A stretch of 64,000 bases of DNA from Jaltomata sinuosa. Lineage: Eukaryota; Streptophyta; Magnoliopsida; Solanales; Solanaceae. The notes under the pieces are model-generated. The model searched no databases and was not told the DNA's origin. It saw only the letters and a program-made list of their open reading frames with translations. The position numbers and the translations under genes are program-made. Numbering within the stretch: position 1 is the stretch's first letter; each line of letters opens with the position of its first letter. Shown here one piece after another: positions 20,971 to 33,000 of this stretch. The DNA lies in NCBI GenBank assembly GCA_003996215.1, contig QJPP01005218.1:124001-188000 (forward strand), in the 5' to 3' direction.

Positions 20971-22440
20971 ATGGTTACTACAAGGAATAACAGAGTAAGG
21001 ATAGTAGTCCCAGCAGCGGGCTCGGCAATCCGCGGAAGAGGTAGTGAAAGGGGCAGGGGTGGAGCTTGAGCTGCTGCTACACGTGAGGTAACCCCTCCCC
21101 CACCTCAGGATCATGTGGCTGAGGATGTAGAAGAAGTGGTTGTAGAGGATGGAGGGGCTCAGGAGGAGGCGGCACTGATTGGGGGTGTAGGCCTTCCTAC
21201 TATGACACCGGAAGCTTTTAGGCAGGCGTGGGATATTCTGAGTTGGTTGGTTGGTGCTGGAGCCATACCCACAGCTTATGAAAATCAGGCCTTGGATACT
21301 CAGCTAGCGGTTACTACTACACCAAGGATGGATGCAACTTCAGGCACAAATGATCTTCTCAGGCCAATGCTAGGCCCAATGATGACAGGTAATGAGAATG
21401 AGATGCTGACTAAGTTCCTTAAGGTGAAACCTCCGATGTTTCAGGGTATAGACAAGGAGGATGCCTATAAGTTCATCTTGGATTTCCATGAGAGGTTACA
21501 TAAGTTGGGTATTGCACGTCAGCATGGGGTGGAGTTTGTCACTTTTTAGCTGCATGGTGATGCCAAGCAGTGGTGGAGGTCTCATGTTGAGTGTCGGTCT
21601 TCTATCCTACCTCCATTGACTTGGGAGCAGTTCCATGCATTGTTCCTAAAGAAGTACGTTCCCCGTACTTTGAGGGACAGGAAGAAGGATGAGTTTCTGA
21701 ACTTGGAGTAGGGTAGCATGTCGGTCTCAACTTATGAGGCTAAGTTCCATGCGTTATCTCATTTTGCTACACAGATGTTGGGTTCCGAGGAGGAATGGGT
21801 CCGGTTGTTTATTAAGGGTCTGAGTAGTGATCTGCAGGTACTGTCAGTGCATATGACTTATTCAGGAAAGGGTTTTAATGATATAGTGGATTATGTGAAG
21901 AAGATTGAGGGGGTTAGGCAAGCAGGGCAGGCTAAGGCTTTAGCCAAGAAGCCCCAGAATGAGGGAAACTATAGTGGTTTATACTCCCGGGGCCAGCATC
22001 AGCAAGATTATCCGACCCATCCTATTCAGTCAGCTCTTTCAGCTACAACAGGTGGTTGTCAGGGAGCTCAATATTTAGCTCCTAGAGGCCAGGGAGCATC
22101 CAATACATCAGCTAGCAGACCTACTCTTGACCGTGGTTGCTTTCATTATGGTGAGTTAGGCCACTTTAAAAGGGAGTGTCTACATAGACAGACAAGTAAT
22201 CAGGGTGAGCAGCAGACTAGAGCAGTGGTTCCGGCAGGCACAGGCGGTAATGCTAGGGGTTGCCCACATGGTGGGCGAGGTAATTTTCAAGGAAGCTCGG
22301 GAGACAGAGGGAACAGCAGCGCATGCAGGGGTGCGGTGCAGCCAGCCCGAGAAGTTTCCTGGATTGATGATCGGGCACTTTGCTATGCTTTTCCAGGAAG
22401 GACTGAGGTGGAAGCCTCAGATGCGGTGATCATAAGTACT
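20971..22440 (+). pseudogene. chromovirus A gag
   Basis: The start ATG gives MVTTRNNRVRIVVPAAG. The gag core is present: MLTKFLKVKPPMFQG, FHERLHKLGIA, LHGDAKQWWRSHVE, TWEQFHALFLKKYVPRTLRD, LSHFATQMLGSEEEWVRLFI and a GRGQ-rich tail. The zinc knuckle reads CFHYGELGHFKREC at about 22139-22180; the second Cys is Tyr, so metal binding is lost. In-frame stops lie at 21067, 21547 and 21709; the frame itself is otherwise uninterrupted and runs straight into pol. Confidence 0.92.
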
Positions 22441-24575
22441 ATTCTTATCTGTGATAAAATGGCTTTTGTATTATTTGACCCAGGTTCTACATATTCTTAT
22501 GTGTCTGTGAGTTTTGATTTGGGGCTGGGTTTGACCTGTGATATCCTTGATTCCCCTATCTATGTTTCTACCCCAGTGGGAGAGTCGATGATTGTGACTC
22601 TTGTATATCATGACTGTTCTATTATTTTTGTGGGGTTACATACTTGGGTAGACTTGGTAATCCTGGATATGGCTGATTTTGATATTATCTTGGGTATGAC
22701 CTGACTATCTCCTTATCATGCTGTGTTGAACTGTAACACCAAGACTGTGGCTCTAGAAATTCGAGGCAAGGATAGGCTAGAGTGGGAAGGTGTGTACAAG
22801 CCTAATCCATTTAAGATAATATCATTTGTCTGGGCTAGGAAGCTAGTGGGGAGGGGGTGTCTAGCCTTCTTGGCTCATCTCCAGGATGATAGTGTGGAGT
22901 CTCCTCCTATTGAGTCGATTCCAATAGTTTCCGAATTTGTAGAGGTGTTTCCAGCGGACTTGCCTGGCATGCCTCCGGACAGAGACATAGATTTTTGTAT
23001 TGATTTGGAGCCAGACACTCGTCCTATTTCCATTCCTCCGTATAGAATGGCTCCGGTAGAGTTAAGGGAACTTAAGACTCAGCTGCAGGAACTCCTAGAT
23101 AAAGGATTTATACGTCCCAGTGCTTCACCTTGGACTGCTTCGGTCTTTTTTGTAAAGAAGAAGGATGGTAGTATGCGGATGTGCATATATTATAGGCAGT
23201 TGAACAAGGTGACCATCTGGAATAAGTACCCTCTACCCTGTATAGATGATTTGTTTGACCAGCTTCAAGGTGCATCAGTGTTCTCAAAAATTGACTTGAG
23301 GTCGGGGTACCATCATCTAAAGATTAGATCTGAGGACATTCCGAAAACTACTTTTCAGACCCAGTATGGGCATTATGAGTATTTAGTAATGTCATTTGGT
23401 TTGACCAATGCGCCGACAACATTCATGAGTTTGATGAATGGGGTGTTTAAGTCCTGCTTGGATTCTTTTGTTATCGTATTCATCGATGATATTTTGATCT
23501 ACTCTAAGAGTAGGGAGGAGCATGCTAATCATCTTCATATTGTGCTGGATATCTTGAAGCACCAAAATCTTTATGCAAAATTCACTAAGTGTGAGTTTTG
23601 GTTGACTTCTGTGGCATTTTTGGGGCATGTAGTGTCAGAAAAAGGGGTGATGGTGGATCCCCAGAAAATTGAGGCAGTCAAGAGTTGGGTTCGGCCTAGC
23701 TCTGTGACCGAGGTGAGGAGTTTTGTTGGGCTCGCGGGGTACTACCGGAGGTTTGTTAAGAATTTTGCTTCTATTGCTACTTACCTGACCAGGCTGACAC
23801 AGAAGGAGGTACCATTCGTGTGGTCCGACAAGTGTGAGGAGAGCTTACAAAAGCTCAAGACACTTCTGACCACAACCCCTATTTTTCCCTTGCCGGTTGA
23901 AGGTAAAGACTTTGTTGTTTACTGTGATACTTCACATTCTGGTTTGGGTGCTGTGTTGATGCAGGACAGGAATGTGATAGCCTATGCATCAAGGCAGTTG
24001 AAGGTGCATGAGAGGAATTACCTGACTCACGATTTAGAGTTGGCAGCGGTGGTTTTTGCATTGAAAATTTGGAGACACTATCTTTATGATGTCAAGTGTG
24101 AGGTATTCACAGATCATCGCAGTCTGCAACACATTTTCACTCAGAAGGATTTGAATCTGAGGCAGAGGAGATGGATGGAGTTATTGAAGGATTATGATGT
24201 GACAATTCAGTACCATCTGGATAAGGCTAATGTGGTGGCAGACGTATTGAGCCAGAAAACTGTTAGCATGGGTAGCTTGGCTTGTTTAGGGGCATCCAAA
24301 CTACCATTGGCTAAGGAGATTCGGGATTTAGAGGCCAAGTTCATGTACTTCAGTGTTTCAGATCAAGGTGGGTTGTTGGCCAGCATTGAGGTCAAGGCCA
24401 CCTTCATAGAGGACATAAAGGCGAAACCGTTTTAGGATCTGAAACTAGGTAAATTGCGAGGCAAGGTAATATTCGGAGAGTCCAAAGATGTCATGTTAGA
24501 CTCTGGTGGAGTGTTGCATTTTAGGGAGAGGATTTGTGTTCCTCGGGTTGATGATATAGTTCAGAAAAATCTTGA
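22441..24575 (+). pseudogene. chromovirus A pol: protease, RT, RNase H
   Basis: Continues the gag frame. Protease: MAFVLFDPGSTYSYVS (active-site Asp at about 22480, in a DPG form) and ILGMT followed by a stop at 22702. RT: SPWTASVFFVKKKDGS, then MCIYYRQLN where the family has CIDYRQLN (codon 23188-23190, catalytic Asp replaced by Tyr), and FIDDILIYSKS at 23479-23511 (kept). RNase H: FVVYCDTSHSGLGAVLMQD, LELAAVVFALKIWRHYLY, CEVFTDHRSLQH and NVVADVLSQK. Stop at 24433; a frameshift occurs near 24575 in the integrase zinc finger. Confidence 0.93.
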
Positions 24576-25330
24576 CATAAGCTCATGGTTTGCGGTACTC
24601 AATTCATCTGGGTGTGACCAAAATGTACAGGAACTTGAGGCAGCATTACTGGTGGCCTGAGATGAAAAGGGACATAGTAGATTTTGTGTCCAAATGTCAG
24701 AACTGCCAGTAGGTAAAGTATGAGCATCAGAGACCTACAGGACTACTTCAGAGAATGCCAATTTCAAAGTGGAAGTGGGAAAGGATAGCCATGGATTTCG
24801 TAGTGTGTCTTCCCAAGACATTGGGGAAGTATGACTCAATTTGGGTCATTGTTGACAGGCTGACCAAGTACGCTTATTTCATTCCAGTCAGGGTAGATTA
24901 CAATTCACAGCAATTGGCTAAGATCTACGTGAAGGAGATTATGAGACTGCATAGGGTACCACTGTCCATCATTTCAGACAGGGGTACGCAGTTTACTTCT
25001 ATGTTCTGGGGCAAGTTATATGAAGAGTTGGGTACACAACTCACTTTTAGCTCAACCTTCCATCCTCCAACTGATTGTCAGTCAGAGAGGATGATTCATG
25101 TACTAGAGGACATGCTGAGAGCATGTGTAATGGACTTCAGTGGTCATTAGGACAAGTTTCTACCATTGTGTGAATTCTTGTACAATAATAGCTACCACTC
25201 CAGTATCGATATGGCACCGTTTGAGGCCCTATATGGGAGGAACTGCAGATCACCGGTTCGGTGGTTTAAGGAAGGTGATGTGAAGCCTCTAGGCATAGAT
25301 TTAGTGAAAGAAGCGCAAAAAAAGCTAAGG
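24576..25330 (+). pseudogene. chromovirus A integrase core
   Basis: Frame +1 relative to gag. The zinc-binding part has GVTKMYRNLRQHYWWPEMKRD and KCQNCQ, followed by a TAG at about 24709. Core: ERIAMDFVVCLPK (first Asp), IISDRGTQFTSMFWGKL (second Asp), QSERMIHVLEDMLRACV (Glu). A stop at 25148 interrupts, then FLYNNSYHSSIDMAPFEALYGR and CRSPVRWF. A second frameshift lies near 25330. Confidence 0.92.
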
Positions 25331-25892
25331 GGCCATACATACCAAGTTGCTGGCTGCTCAAAGCAGGCAGAAGGAGTATGCAGATCGCAAGGTCTGGGAC
25401 ATGGACTTTCAGGTAGATGAACAAGTATTGCTTAAGGTATCGCCAATGAAAGGTGTTATGCGGTTTGGTAAGAAGGGAAAGCTTAGCCATCGATTCATTG
25501 GTCCATTTGAAGTGCTAGAAATTATGGGGCCAATGGCGTACAAGTTAGCACTGCCACCTAGTTTGTCGGGCATCCATCTGGTATTCCATGTATCCATGCT
25601 CAAGCGATAACATAGGGATGGGGACTACATCAACAAGTGGGATGAGGTACTTTTTGATAAGGATCCTCGTTATGAGGAGGAACTGGTTTTGATTCTTGCT
25701 CGGGATATCCGGAGGTTGAGGACAAAGGTGATTGATATAGTGAGGGTTCAGTGGAAGCATCATCCGATTGAGGAAGCCACTTGGGAAACTGAGAAGGACA
25801 TGCGAGACAAGTACCCTCAATTGTTTGAGGATTCAGGTACTACATTTCCTTCCTTTTATTTCGGTAATTTTTGGTTGATCGTTCGGGGATGA
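25331..25892 (+). pseudogene. chromovirus A integrase C-terminus and chromodomain
   Basis: AQSRQKEYADRKVWDMDF, KVSPMKGVMRFGKKGKLS and RFIGPFEVLEIMG form the integrase GPY/F-type tail. After a TAA at 25608 the frame continues with a chromodomain (25689-25830): LARDIRRLRTKVIDIVRVQW, HHPIEEATWETEKDM. In chromoviruses this domain reads histone marks and directs insertion; Trp residues for the aromatic cage are present in part. Confidence 0.9.
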
Positions 25893-25915
25893 ATGATGGG
25901 TAAATTGGTATTTGT
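25893..25915 (+). other. spacer with weak polypurine tract
   Basis: 23 bases between the pol stop and the 3' LTR (TGTAAAGACC at 25916). Only GATGGG and short purine runs are seen; no strong tract. Confidence 0.35.
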
Positions 25916-28128
25916 TGTAAAGACCGGGTCCGTCGTTATGGGTATTTTCATCATGCCAAGTTTTACAGTTATAAAACTCCGAGTTTGGGAGTTTGAAATT
26001 CTAGGCTAGGCTAGCCTCGACCGGTTTTGGAGCGAGGTAGAGTCTAGAGAAATCCGGGTAAAAATAGGTTTAGGTGTCTTGTATTGAGCTAGTTTTCCAC
26101 GTAGACATGACATAAAGGATTCCGGAGGACTTTTAGGAATCGCATTTGGGTAAGTAGAACTCCAGAAATTGTGTTTGACATGAAGGGGTTGTTTCAGGAC
26201 GTCGGGGGAAACATGTGTGTTGTGAAATGGCCAAAACTGGCAGATTTCTGAACTTTCTGTCCATGAAGAGCAAAGTCATGCGCGATAGCGGCCACCTCTA
26301 TAGCGGTAGAAATTACCGCTATAACGGTGGTCAAAGGGCGGTCAACCTACTTAAGACCGCTATAGCGATGGGCTACCGTTATAGCGGGCCGACGGGTTTT
26401 TAATGTAGAAATAGCTCCCAAAATATTCAGTTTTTCTCAAGTTCATTTTGGGAGAAGGGCTAGGCGATTCTAGGCGTTTTTTTTCTTTTCCCAGTCAAAA
26501 TTCTTCCCTAAGGTAAGGTTTTCGTTCCCCAACCTTTGTATTCCATTTACTATGCAGTAGAATTGCTAGTAGGAAATTTAGGGAAGGTTAGAATAACTTA
26601 GGGATGGTGAAATTCGGGAAGGAAGGGGATTCCAAGCATGTGAGTTCTTGGGTATGGATTAAAGTACATTATTATGATCATAGGTTGTTTAATTCCCTGT
26701 TTTATCCATAAAAAATGATAGAACTAGGAGAATTAACGGTGGAAAAGCCCGAGAAAAGGGTGGGATATCATGGGTGGCCTGGGGTTTGGGGATTTGGTAT
26801 AATCTGGGTAATATGCAGGCCTTGTGTTTTAATTGTATGTCCTGTGTATTGGTTTTTGACCAAGAATGAGAGAGGAATCCGGAACACGGGAAAGCTCGGG
26901 TCGAATAGAGCTTGGAAAATTTTGAGGTAGGTGATGGCTTATGATTTTCTGTGAAAATGTATATTCATGTACTCATGTCTAAGTGATTGTATGCATTATA
27001 TTTCTTAGGGAAATTGCGTGGAATGTCTAGGTTCCTGTTTACAGTCTGTGATTGAATGGTGTTTACTTGTTGGTTTTACAAGTTGTGTGTGTTCATATAT
27101 TGACTGTGATTTATTTACAATCGATTGGCTCAGGTACAATGCCTGGTATAGGTATAACACATGGTTGACACGGGTACCACGCCTGGTATGGGTATAACAT
27201 TCGGTTGGCATGGGTACCACGCCTGGTACGAGTTTACGTTATTGTATCTTGCATTGTTTCATTGAATATTGTAGTGCATTGGTTGATATTGGTTCCGTGA
27301 GTGGACTGGGTTATTTTACTGAATGTGATACTTGGTATTGGTTCCGTGAGTGGACCGGGTTGTGTAGTTAAAGGTGCTATTATTAGTGGTCTTTGAGTGG
27401 GCGGGAACTTGTTTAACTGTTGTGTTGGCCTTGGTTTAGGCCAGGTTGAATCATTACTTTGGTATGTGTCCAGAGGGGATTCCAGTGTGAGTCTGGGCTA
27501 GACTGAAGGGTATAGTTAATGGCTCATGTTCGTGGTATAGAACATAAGAGACGGATTTCATGCTGGGACAAGGTAGGTAGAGACTTGTAGTCTAGGGCCT
27601 GTATTACTTGTTGCATGTTTTCCATTTATTTACTTGTATATGTTGTACTGTTATATATACTGTTTACTTGGAAACTTACTGATGATCCTACCAGTACACA
27701 GTGGTGGTGTACTGATACTGCACTTGTCTTTCTTTTGGTGAGTACAAAAAATCTACCAGCGACTGAGACGCGACCTCGCATCTAGCACCGACGATTTCTG
27801 ACTTGCAAGGGTGAGCTGCTTGTTTCCAGCTACCTTGGGTTATCTTAGAGTTTCAGTCCATTTGTTTCGGACTTAAAACTATTTTATTTTGTCTTTTGGC
27901 ATCCCCGTATTCTAGATATTTGGTATTGATGTTTGGTGCAATGACTTTCAGTTCCTAGGAGGGATTTTCCGCTGGATAATAATTATGTTTAGTTAGTGAA
28001 TTGTTTGATCGTTAGTTTACTTTTTGCTTGCTGGTTTTACGCTGTTAGTCTAGGCAAGGGTTGAACTCTATTGGTTCGCTCATCTGGGGATTGGGTGGAT
28101 GCCACTCACGACGGGTTGGGTCGTGACA
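25916..28128 (+). repeat. chromovirus A 3' LTR (2213 bp)
   Basis: Pairs with 18518-20751 from end to end, with substitutions and small indels throughout. Followed by duplication CTATG (28129-28133). Confidence 0.95.
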
Positions 28129-28133
28129 CTATG

Positions 28134-28744
28134 TCTCTAACTCAGACTAGGTAGTAGAAACACCCTTTGAAAATCAACTTCTTTTCTCTAAGGTACAAAT
28201 AAGTCTACCCTTAGGTATCAAAACATCACTCTCTCATTAAAGTAATTGTTTATTAGGAAACTGGAATCTAACCACTTTGGTTCAACAAATAGTGTAGTGT
28301 AACATGATGACAAGTCTATCCCTATTACAATGTCAAAATTAACCTTCTATAATTTAAATAGATCAGAGATAGTATTTCTATAACACACCATAATTGTATA
28401 ACCTCATAGATTAGTTTAACAGAAATAGACTTAGCGATATGACTGGATACAAAGAATAGTTCACATAATTATTTGGGCTCTATCCCAAACTTCTTAGAGA
28501 CATGGGGGTTACATATAACAAAGTAGATCAATGATCCATAAGAGAATAAACATCAATGATGAAGATTCTCGATATACCTATGACAATATCTGGAGATGTC
28601 TTTGAGTCCTAATAACCAGCTAAAGCATATAAATAGTTCTAACCTTTGCCTCTATTTATGCCTCATCTATTTAGATCTTAAGAGAAACTATAGCAATGGA
28701 TTTGGTTAACTGAGCTACATTACCTATACCCTATATAGATGTTG
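28134..28744 (-). pseudogene. old gypsy element: protease and linker remnant
   Basis: Reads VNFDIVIGIDLSS near 28340-28300 on the minus strand, which matches the gypsy protease end DFDVILGMDWL. Many stops. This is the continuation of the RT at 18512. Confidence 0.65.
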
Positions 28745-29707
28745 GGGAATCTATTTTAAAATGTATATCAAGACCACAACCAAAGCATATGTCCATGACC
28801 ACGAGACATTCACATGCATGGCCCTTGCCAAACTTGCTGCATGAAGAACGTTATGAAGTTCTCTGTGCAACACTAGCATGTGATTGTGAGCAAAGAGCTC
28901 TGGAATTTTATCTAACCTAACATCTCTGGTTTTATCTAGGCCTCTAAGATGGAGTGCTAGCTGCAGATGGTGATAGTCCTGATGCCCTCATATTAAAGAA
29001 TGATCATCCGTTACCTCCCTGATATCTTTTATTGTTGCAAGATGACCTAGCCCTCTTGTTTTGATTTTAATCCTTGTTGGATCTGATCTTCTATTTTGTT
29101 CCTTAATCTGTTGTGCATAAACATTAACCTAGCTATAACCATGTCTTTTTTTAGCAAGGGTATAGAATACTCTCTATACATGTTAGTTTGAAGTCCAACT
29201 ATAAATCGATGTATTTCTACCCCCATAGTAGAAACTAACTCATGATCTTATCACAATAGTTGCATAAACGAGAGACTGTAATCCCTCACACTGATAGTGC
29301 ATTTCTTGAGGGCTATAAATTCATCAACCTTGGATTCCTTTAGCTTTAAGGGCAGAAAATGTTCAATGAAAGCATTCTTAAAATCATGCCAAACTACGAA
29401 AGCTAGATATTTTCCTCTAGTTAATTTTCATTACTCATACTACATGACAACCATATCGTTCAGATGATTGGAGGAAAATTCAAGTCCCTCAGTCTCCTTA
29501 GCATATATGACTCAGAGAATCCTCTACACCTCATCTATGAAATTCAGGGATGCACTTTAGGCTTGGATCCTCTAAACATTGGTAGGTTTATACAAAGAAA
29601 TTTTGCTGATCTTAGAGGTAGCTAAACTCTAATGAGGACCTGTATTCTATGGTGGTGTTCCATGGCATTTGGGTTATGTAGCAACTAGTTGGGTGACAAT
29701 CTAAATA
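28745..29707 (-). pseudogene. old gypsy element: gag core and zinc knuckle remnant
   Basis: The knuckle reads CFGCGLDIHFKIDS near 28790-28745 (last Cys lost). Upstream in gag order come DHELVSTMGVEIHRFIVGLQ (29250-29190), AFIEHFLPLKLKESKVDEFI and VRDYSLSFMQLL (29380-29260). These are the standard retrotransposon gag landmarks of gypsy elements. A MITE separates this from the N-terminus at 29708. Confidence 0.78.
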
Positions 29708-30396
29708 CACTACTAAAAAAAGGTGAAAACTGACCTAAAAAAACCTACTTCCTGAGGTCGGTTTCCCCAAAAAAATAGACCAAAAACCGACCTCAACACT
29801 GATGTAGGAAAATCCTTGGTCAGTAATCAAAATTGACCTCTGGAGGTCGGTAAAAACTGACCTCGAGAGGACGGTAGATTATTTTTGAAAAATTATGACC
29901 TCAAGAGATTGATTATTTTAAAAAAAATTCAAAAATTTCAACCTCCGGATTTAGTTTTTAAAATTACAATATAATAAAATGGACCATCAAAGGTTAGAAC
30001 CCCCATCTTCTTTGTGATAGAAGACATTTCCACCACTAGACCGTTGATGCTTAATGGTTATCAATTATGTTATTTTTTATTTATACTCTTTCAGTATATA
30101 TTTTATTACAAAAAATCGACCTAAAGAAGTCAGTTTGTTTTAAAAATTACAAAACCGACCTCCCAAGGTCATTTTTTATAAAAAAATTGCAAAACTGACC
30201 TTCCGAGGTTAATTTTTGCAAAAATTAAAATTAAAAAAACAAGATGTCAGTTTTGATTTTTTAAAAAAATTTGACCTCCGGAGGTCGGTTTGAATTTTTT
30301 AGATTTTTGGAGCTAAAGAAACTGACCTCTAAAAAATTTAATTTTTTTTGAAAAGCCGACCTCGCGAGGTCTGTTTTAGTTGTTTTTTTAGTAGTG
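29708..30396. mobile_element. CACTA-type MITE, 689 bp
   Basis: Ends are CACTACTAAAAAAA and its exact complement, a perfect 14-bp inverted repeat. Flanked by 3-bp duplication ATA (29705-29707, 30397-30399). The interior is non-coding and full of GAGGTCGG/CCGACCTC motifs in both orientations, including the perfect palindrome GACCTCCGGAGGTC near 30280. It interrupts the gag of the old gypsy element. Confidence 0.93.
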
Positions 30397-30614
30397 ATAT
30401 CTCTTCATGTGAATAGCTTAATGGTGGTGTATATGACATAGGTTTTTCCATATCATCCTCTGTTAATGGTAGAGTTGATGTATGAGTGGTTTGAATAGTA
30501 GGGTGACCCTAAGATCTTGTTTGAATACCTTAAGTCTGAGGCAACTCACGGGTGTTCGCCTTTGCTGTAGCATTAACCCCTTGGCTTGTAGTTGGTTTAC
30601 TCTTAGCAGACATT
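30397..30614 (-). pseudogene. old gypsy element: gag N-terminus
   Basis: On the minus strand the start at about 30614 gives MSAKSKPTTSQGVNATAKAN, then a stop near 30537. It continues decayed until the MITE. Confidence 0.6.
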
Positions 30615-30809
30615 TTTTGAAGCAGTGTAGTAATACACAAGTTAGAATTGACTCATAAGACTCAACTATAGCACGATCTAGAGTATGACAAAAGAATAAC
30701 ATTCTTAAATATCATCTAGCCTCCTAATTATATTTATATATGACACACTTAATGCTCGTAATTAAGACTCTACTAGGCACGACTTCATAGACTTTCTAGA
30801 ATACTTGAA

Positions 30810-30829
30810 CCTAGTTCTCTAATGCCAAA
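30810..30829 (-). other. old gypsy element: decayed primer-binding site
   Basis: Reads TTTGGCATTAGAGAACTAGG, close to the Met-type site TTGGCATCAGAGC seen in the tri-LTR array (41681-41693). Lies directly beside the LTR end GTATGATA. Confidence 0.55.
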
Positions 30830-30831
30830 TA

Positions 30832-33000
30832 TATCATACACCGACCCTCAGCCTAGGAGGAACCGATCACTCAATTCTTTAACTTCCCCACCAACAAACA
30901 TAACCTGATAATAAGACATATGACGAAAGGATGTAATATATCAATATCATAAACAATATTCTTTAAAAAGAAGTTTCATTCATAAGCTTTCATAAGTCAA
31001 AATCATAACATCTCATAAATAGAATGATTTTCTGCTATTTATATCATAGAATATTTCAGACACACATATTTATGAAGCCTATAACATAACATGAATAAAG
31101 TGTTTTACTGAGAAAAGGCCCCCCAACATCCTTTAAACTAGAAAGTTGAAATAGAAGATAACACCTAAAAGCAAGTGGAGCTCACCAATAGCTAAAGTAT
31201 AGAATCCTAATGAGTAGACTAACCATCCTAAGTACCTGAGCCTGCATTATTTAAAATGTAGTGGCCCCCGACAAAAAGAATGTAAGTACATATTGAATTG
31301 TATCATGTGTTATATGATAGAATAAAACATGAAACATAACTGAAGTAAAAAAAGACATCCAAACAAATCATAGCCATGATGTGGAATGAAATCAAAGGAT
31401 ATAAATTTAGTAGGTTGACCTTAATATTTTCATTTTTCATCATTCAAATAGTTTATTATGAGAGGTTCTTAGTTTAACCAACATAATTTACCATGAGAGC
31501 ACATGGATATGATCTCGTCCCAATCAAGTAAGTCATCACATACATTGCTAAGGTATGGAAAGTACATAACATAGTTGCTAGCAAGGAATCCACAATAAGA
31601 CATATCGAGGCTTCATAGAGGATTTTTCAGAACCAATGGAATGATCCAATACTAATGTTGGCATACATATTTTTGGGCATGAAGGCTTTTTCAGTTATCA
31701 ATAAAACACTTGTTTCCTTACATTGTATCATTTAGCTCATGGAATCAGAAATAATAATTCATAAATCACTTTCATGGATATGTTCATCATATCATAAAAA
31801 TCATAATGTTCTTCCCTTTTAAAGAAAACACCATTTTCATGATTATCATATATTTTATGAAGAAACTATAAATCTCATGAAATAAAATCATAATCAGCGT
31901 ATAAGAGATTTCATAAGAGTTCACGGTGTTCAGAATGAATTTACCTAAATAAACATATAACTTTCATATTTAACCATAATTTGTCTCATGAGGAGGGTTC
32001 ATGGAAATTTCAAGAAAACATAATGTGGGGAAGAATAACTGAGTTCTCACACATGAGATAGCTTTCCTACCTTAATTTTTTTCAAGAATTAGAAGAAAGA
32101 TTCAAACTTGGAGAAGAATGCTTAAAATCCTCTCTTGGACCTTGAAATAGATTTCTTCAAAATCCTAAGATTTTAATGAAGAATTTTAATTAGAAACCAT
32201 TGTCCTACTTTATAGTTTCTTGGAATTACTTGTAATATGTTTACCTTGTTGTATGAGGAAGTGGAGAGAGAAAAACTTTGTTCTAGGGTTTGGAATTGCA
32301 AGAACATAAAAGAAAATTGGACTAGGTCACATTTATAGACATCCAAATGAGATGAATTATGGTAAAATTATGTGTTATAAACGATCCATAGGTTGGATAT
32401 ATGCTTCATTATTCTAGCCATAAATTAAATTGGGTGGATAAATAGTACCTCTAAAATTTGGCATCTCAATTTACAATCCCCGAGTACTGGTCGTGTATAA
32501 GTTTTATGGTTGTGGCTTGCACCATAATTGGAAGTCTTTGGGTTTTTGATATACCTATGGTACTGGGTTCCTATAACCCCATATGATCCGTAGGTTGCAT
32601 CATAAATAGGCATCTCTTCTTAAAGAATAGGTTAATTTTTGGGAGGTCTCAACCACGGTACCATGTACTATCTGTATATCCTTTTTTGAGCTTACATGTC
32701 CCCTATATTTAGATCTTTAAAGCTCAAGACATAATCCTCCCATAAACCATTAGATGGATCATAAGTCTATATTGTGGTCTGTAGGTCGTATCTCCCTAAC
32801 CAAATTGGGTAGGTATACTTAAGATCACTTATATGTCTGTGGGTCAATTATACAACCCATGTATTGCTATGGTTCGTACATTTTAGCCGAATTTCTAGAT
32901 TTTGATCCTCTGAATTCCTAGACACTTTCATACTTGTGTATTGACATAATATCTCAAAATAAATCTTTAGTTCATGCATCCGATCATATTTTTGTAGTTT
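30832..33000 (-). repeat. old gypsy element: 5' LTR, decayed; outer end not resolved
   Basis: The inner end (minus strand GGTGTATGATA) resembles LTR ends of the tri-LTR family. Around 32170-32070 the minus strand carries a leader-like stretch (GGTCCAAGAGAGG..CTTCTCCAAG) ending in a donor-like AAG|GTAGGA, as in the other LTRs of this window. No matching second copy is in the window, so the right boundary is a guess. Confidence 0.45.

Larger units (their letters stand above)
18518..28128 (+). mobile_element. Ty3/gypsy chromovirus A (Tekay/Del type), complete but inactive
   Basis: 9611 bp bounded by TGTAATGACC..GTGACA LTRs and a perfect 5-bp duplication (CTATG). It contains an initiator-Met primer-binding site, one gag-pol frame from 20971, and a C-terminal chromodomain after integrase. 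That domain order and the roughly 2.2-kb LTRs fit the Tekay/Del clade of chromoviruses. Six stops and two frameshifts occur in gag-pol. The two LTRs differ at many sites along their whole length, so the insertion is not recent. It splits the old minus-strand gypsy between RT and protease. Confidence 0.95.

Noticed and set aside
22205..22429. Separate 74-codon plus-strand ORF
   Set aside because: Out-of-frame shadow within the gag tail of element A.
25689..25830. Centromeric retrotransposon (CRM) assignment
   Set aside because: The chromodomain is the ordinary type after an integrase tail and the LTRs are over 2 kb, which fits Tekay/Del better than CRM.
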